Assembly: GCA_900770325.1 (NCBI GenBank)
Contig: CAAGKE010000230.1
Span: 1 to 16,580, forward strand
DNA: 16,580 bases
Reading direction: 5' to 3'
Origin: Lachnospiraceae bacterium
Lineage (GTDB): Bacteria > Bacillota > Clostridia > Lachnospirales > Lachnospiraceae
The first letter of the stretch is position 1; each line of letters opens with the position of its first letter. The position numbers and the translations under genes were made by a program. Below are positions 14,232 to 16,580 of this stretch, piece after piece. The notes beneath the pieces are model-generated. The model was not told the origin of the DNA, did not search any database, and was given only the letters and a program-made list of their open reading frames with translations.

Positions 14232-15434
14232 TTAGCCGACTTTATGCTGAACAAAGTCAGAATCCCACATACCGATGTTCATCTTATTTAATCCAACGCC
14301 ATTGTCATTGACGCTGAAGTCAAAGTCACCCTGAACACCGGTAAACTTTGCATTGCGGAGCGCCGTATTCAGATTTTTATTGAAATCATCCGATTTCGGA
14401 TCCTGAACGCCCATATCATTGAGAGCTGTAACAATATGGAAGATACTGTCGACAACACGCGCAGGAACATCAGTCAGGTCGTTCTTATCCGGATCAAGTT
14501 CCTTGTAATAGCTGTTGATCGTCTTCTTCATTTCATTATCTTCTTCATAGATGTAACCTACCGGGAAGACAACGCCATTGATATCCTCAGCATTCCAAGT
14601 TGTCAGCATCTGATTCTGAGCAAGATTTGTACCACCAGCGAAAGTAACATCACCGACATAGTCCTTAACAGCCGTATAGCAAATCTGACCATTTGCCTGT
14701 GACAGACCCCAGTAGATAACTGTATCCGTACCAGCATCCTTCATTTTCAGTGCAATCGAAGTAAAATCGGTAACGTTGTTATCAATCTGCTCATGTGTTG
14801 CAAGGGCCATCTGATATTCGTCCTTCAGATGATTTGCGATTTCATCCGCAGCCGACATTCCGCCTTCCGTATTAACGTTAATGAGAGAAATATTCTTCGA
14901 TCCCTTTGATACCAGATAGTCAACAAGCGTATCTGCCTGTGTAATATCCGTACCTGTCTCGATGCTTGTGTATTCCCATCCCTGTGAAACAGAAGCAGGT
15001 CCAGAAACAATACCAAGCAGCGGAGTATCAGCATCTTCGAAGTACTGTCCATCCGCGAGAACCATTGTTGTTAACATGTGACCAACGGCAACGTTGCATT
15101 GGTATTGATCCAGTGCCAGGTTGGCTGCTGTCGGTGCACCGTCGGTTGTTCCTTTATCGTCAATGTATTCGAATTGAAGCTGGTAGTCATTCAGCATATT
15201 GTTTTCATTGACATACTTCATTGCTGCTTCAATAGCTGCTTTGTACTGTTCACCAAACCGGCTATACTCTCCGGATAGAGGGCACATAACCGCTACGACC
15301 ACAGTCGCTTTATCTGTGCTTTCTGTCCCTGAAGTCGCTGTGGTACTGCTACTGCCAGTAGAAGATTCGCCGCCGCATCCAGCCATTGAAAGTGCCATTA
15401 ACCCTGATAGTGCAATAGATACAATCTTTTTCAT
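14232..15434 (-). CDS. Substrate-binding lipoprotein of a Liv-type ABC transporter
   Basis: This 400-residue periplasmic-binding-protein-like lipoprotein (Peripla_BP_6, LivJ/LivK type) captures the substrate outside the membrane for LivHMGF. The start MKKIVSIALSGLMALSMAGC gives a lipoprotein signal peptide with lipidated Cys20, followed by a Ser/Thr/Gly-rich linker (21-42). The mature domain opens with VVVAVMCPLSGEYSRFGEQYKAAIEAA, the family fold start, and contains a GHMLTTMVLADGQYFED region and ASQGWEYT-like ligand-site loops. I chose ATG 15434 for GGAGG five bases upstream; the longer frame to 15485 has no ribosome binding site and would run into the cre site. Ligands of this family range from branched-chain amino acids to urea, amides and aromatic acids, so the substrate is open. 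Confidence 0.92.
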   Translation of the reverse strand: MKKIVSIALSGLMALSMAGCGGESSTGSSSTTATSGTESTDKATVVVAVMCPLSGEYSRFGEQYKAAIEAAMKYVNENNMLNDYQLQFEYIDDKGTTDGAPTAANLALDQYQCNVAVGHMLTTMVLADGQYFEDADTPLLGIVSGPASVSQGWEYTSIETGTDITQADTLVDYLVSKGSKNISLINVNTEGGMSAADEIANHLKDEYQMALATHEQIDNNVTDFTSIALKMKDAGTDTVIYWGLSQANGQICYTAVKDYVGDVTFAGGTNLAQNQMLTTWNAEDINGVVFPVGYIYEEDNEMKKTINSYYKELDPDKNDLTDVPARVVDSIFHIVTALNDMGVQDPKSDDFNKNLNTALRNAKFTGVQGDFDFSVNDNGVGLNKMNIGMWDSDFVQHKVG

Positions 15435-15463
15435 TTTTTCCTCCAGTGTTGTTATCGGCAAGA

Positions 15464-15477
15464 TGTAAGCGCTTACA
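15464..15477. promoter_or_regulatory. Catabolite-responsive element (cre), CcpA binding site
   Basis: TGTAAGCGCTTACA is a perfect 14-bp palindrome that fits the Bacillota cre consensus TGWAARCGYTWNCW at every position. It lies 30 nt upstream of the binding-protein start codon, in the predicted 5' leader and downstream of the candidate promoter. There CcpA with HPr-Ser-P would block transcription when preferred sugars are present. Its presence argues that the operon feeds carbon metabolism. Confidence 0.82.
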
Positions 15478-15489
15478 AGCGTCATTAAA

Positions 15490-15519
15490 AATTTACAGGC
15501 CTGTTATTATGATAATCAA
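15490..15519 (-). promoter_or_regulatory. Candidate promoter of the transport/dehydratase operon
   Basis: On the minus strand, TTGATT (15519-15514) and TAAATT (15495-15490) are separated by 18 nt. The start point would fall near 15483, putting the cre site at roughly +6 to +19. The match to consensus is only moderate, and other AT-rich pairs exist in this region. Confidence 0.35.
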
Positions 15520-15551
15520 AAAACTGTTTAATGATAGGCTTTTTGCTAATT

Positions 15552-15576
15552 ACAAGTTGTCGGTTGTCCTACAACC
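15552..15576. promoter_or_regulatory. FadR-type GntR operator between the divergent genes
   Basis: GGTTGTCCTACAACC at 15562-15576 is a perfect inverted repeat containing TTGTCCTACAA, which matches the FadR-subfamily consensus TNGTNNNACNA. A second palindrome, ACAAGTTGT, lies directly beside it at 15552-15560. This is the likely binding site of the adjacent regulator. A possible -35 of the regulator gene (TTGTCC 15564-15569, with TATTCT 15588-15593 at 18 nt) overlaps it, suggesting autoregulation together with control of the divergent operon. Confidence 0.7.
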
Positions 15577-15624
15577 AAAGAGTAAATTATTCTGATAAAA
15601 TAATCAAGAGCTTTTTACAAATTA

Positions 15625-15642
15625 TTAAACCTGAGGGTTTAA
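15625..15642. repeat. Inverted repeat in the regulator leader
   Basis: TTAAACC-TGAG-GGTTTAA is a perfect 7-bp inverted repeat about 80 nt before the regulator start codon. It may be a second protein-binding site or a small leader hairpin. It does not match the FadR consensus, and its role is unknown. Confidence 0.35.
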
Positions 15643-15720
15643 ATGGCATAAAGCGTCATTTATTCTTGCCTTATAGGGAAAAAATCAACAGAATCACAAA
15701 ATAGAAAGGGGAATTATCCT

Positions 15721-16407
15721 ATGAGCACACGAAGCTCGCTAGTTGATAAGGAGGCGGCGAAAATCGAGAAGAAAATAATTAAAGGTGATTACAAGCCCGG
15801 CGATAAACTGCCCAATGAGCTAATACTTTCTCGCGATCTTGGAATCAGCCGCTCTACATTGCGCGAGGTTATGAAGCTTCTTTCCACCAGAAATGTCGTA
15901 ACAGTCAAAAGAGGCATCGGAACTTTTATCAGCGATACACCGGGGCGAGTCGATGATCCGCTGGGTATCAAGTATTTAAGTGAAGACGATCTTAAGATTG
16001 CATTGGATTTCCTGGATGTTCGAGCCCATCTGGAACCATGGATCTCATATGAAGCCGCACAGCATGCAACGAAAGAAAACCTTCAAGAAATGAAGGATCT
16101 TTGCGATCAAACTGAAATCGCAATTCATGCCAACAAAGATCACCTCGAACTCGATCGGAAATTCCATACTGCCATTGCCAAAGCATCCGGAAACAGCATC
16201 GTACCTTCCTTGATTCCAATCATCTGTCAGGGTATTGAAAAGGCCGGAAATGCCACAAGCAATAAATTGAAAGAAGAAACAATTAAAACCCATAGAGAAA
16301 TTGTCACTGCCATCGAAAATCATGATTCCACTGCCGCTTATAATGCAATGCAGCGACATATTGAAATGAACCAAGTATATATTCGTGGCCTCCGGAAAAT
16401 ACAATAA
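15721..16407 (+). CDS. GntR-family transcriptional regulator, FadR/FCD subfamily
   Basis: The protein has 228 residues. The N-terminal winged helix (about 8-72) shows IIKGDYKPGDKLPNE, then LGISRSTLREVMKLLSTRNVV and VKRGIGTFI, the classic GntR DNA-binding pattern. The C-terminal all-helical FCD ligand domain (~90-225) has the metal-binding residues expected for many members: Asp145, His149 (ELDRKFHTAIAKASGN), His191 (THREIVTAIE) and His213 (AMQRHIEMN), plus Arg101. Such regulators usually sense a carboxylic acid that is a substrate or intermediate of the pathway they control, which fits the divergent uptake/dehydratase operon. ATG 15721 has AAGGGG 9 nt upstream. The gene is complete. Confidence 0.93.
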   Translation: MSTRSSLVDKEAAKIEKKIIKGDYKPGDKLPNELILSRDLGISRSTLREVMKLLSTRNVVTVKRGIGTFISDTPGRVDDPLGIKYLSEDDLKIALDFLDVRAHLEPWISYEAAQHATKENLQEMKDLCDQTEIAIHANKDHLELDRKFHTAIAKASGNSIVPSLIPIICQGIEKAGNATSNKLKEETIKTHREIVTAIENHDSTAAYNAMQRHIEMNQVYIRGLRKIQ

Positions 16408-16489
16408 TCATTCCAGGATCTTTCTCACGACAGCATTGTGAAAATCATTCCTTCATGTATTAACTTGAATTCCCGGGTGCTTTGTATAA
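16408..16489. other. Short gap between convergent genes, no clear terminator
   Basis: These 82 bases lie between the regulator stop and the end of the presumed minus-strand gene. I see no T-tailed hairpin; only a weak CAC/GTG stem at about 16427-16441. Confidence 0.35.
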
Positions 16490-16580
16490 CTACTCGCCTA
16501 AATCATACATTTTCGGAAGGTGGAAGTCTGGGATCAGACGTCCATCTTTTCGGTTATAGGCAAGAGGGCATTTGATATCA
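16490..16580 (-). CDS. C-terminal end of an unidentified minus-strand gene
   Basis: On the minus strand the window edge opens into 29 codons ending in TAG at 16490-16492. The peptide reads CPLAYNRKDGRLIPDF followed by HLPKMYDLGE, a well-mixed, protein-like composition with a plausible C-terminus, convergent with the regulator. I do not recognise the family. It is too short to exclude a chance open frame. Confidence 0.4.
   Translation of the reverse strand, partial: DIKCPLAYNRKDGRLIPDFHLPKMYDLGE

Noticed and set aside
1..16580. CRISPR array, tRNA or rRNA genes
   Set aside because: Reading both strands I saw no regularly spaced direct repeats, no cloverleaf-like sequences ending in CCA and no conserved rRNA segments.

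Overview
The window looks like a chromosomal segment of a low-to-mid GC Bacillota (Firmicutes). The reasons are strong AGGAGG-type ribosome binding sites, a textbook CcpA cre site, a Gram-positive-style lipoprotein signal, RelB/DinJ and IS200 content, and a LivJHMGF transporter with a FadR-type GntR regulator. I cannot name the genus. Nearly all genes from about 1.4 to 15.4 kb read on the minus strand.

Left edge (1-1384, plus strand then an insertion element). The window opens with the last 69 codons of a DUF554 membrane protein. Next is a RelB/DinJ-type antitoxin gene with a good promoter containing a 12-bp palindrome. The antitoxin C-terminus runs into an IS200/IS605-type element (tnpA on the minus strand) and no toxin gene follows. 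The other border of the element lies inside a YhcG/DUF1016 nuclease gene, which has lost its 3' end and also carries an in-frame TAA. The element therefore marks a rearrangement or deletion junction, not a simple insertion.

Defence/R-M operon (7843 down to 1385, minus strand). The order is: a 1076-aa SNF2-type helicase with a PLD-like N-terminus that lacks the HKD histidine; a DUF4391 protein; a beta-class N6-adenine methyltransferase of the type III Mod kind; and the broken YhcG nuclease. The genes abut or overlap (TGAATG, 14 nt, TGATG). No canonical type III Res subunit is present, so the block is either a non-classical methylation-linked defence system or an operon whose distal part was lost at the IS junction.

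Catabolic/transport operon (15434 down to 8126, minus strand). The order is: lipoprotein substrate-binding protein, LivH and LivM permeases, LivG and LivF ATPases, an EstA/esterase D-like hydrolase, and an IlvD/Edd-family dehydratase. A rho-independent terminator follows the dehydratase. A FadR/FCD-type GntR regulator is divergently transcribed (15721-16407). The shared intergenic region holds a TNGTNNNACNA FadR-type operator, and a perfect cre site lies in the 5' leader of the operon. Uptake protein, esterase, dehydratase and carbon catabolite control together suggest use of a carboxylic or sugar-acid-like compound, possibly delivered as an ester or lactone, rather than branched-chain amino acid biosynthesis. 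The dehydratase lacks the first of the three Fe-S cysteines usual in the family.

Right edge. The last ~90 bases probably encode the C-terminal end of another minus-strand gene that I do not recognise.
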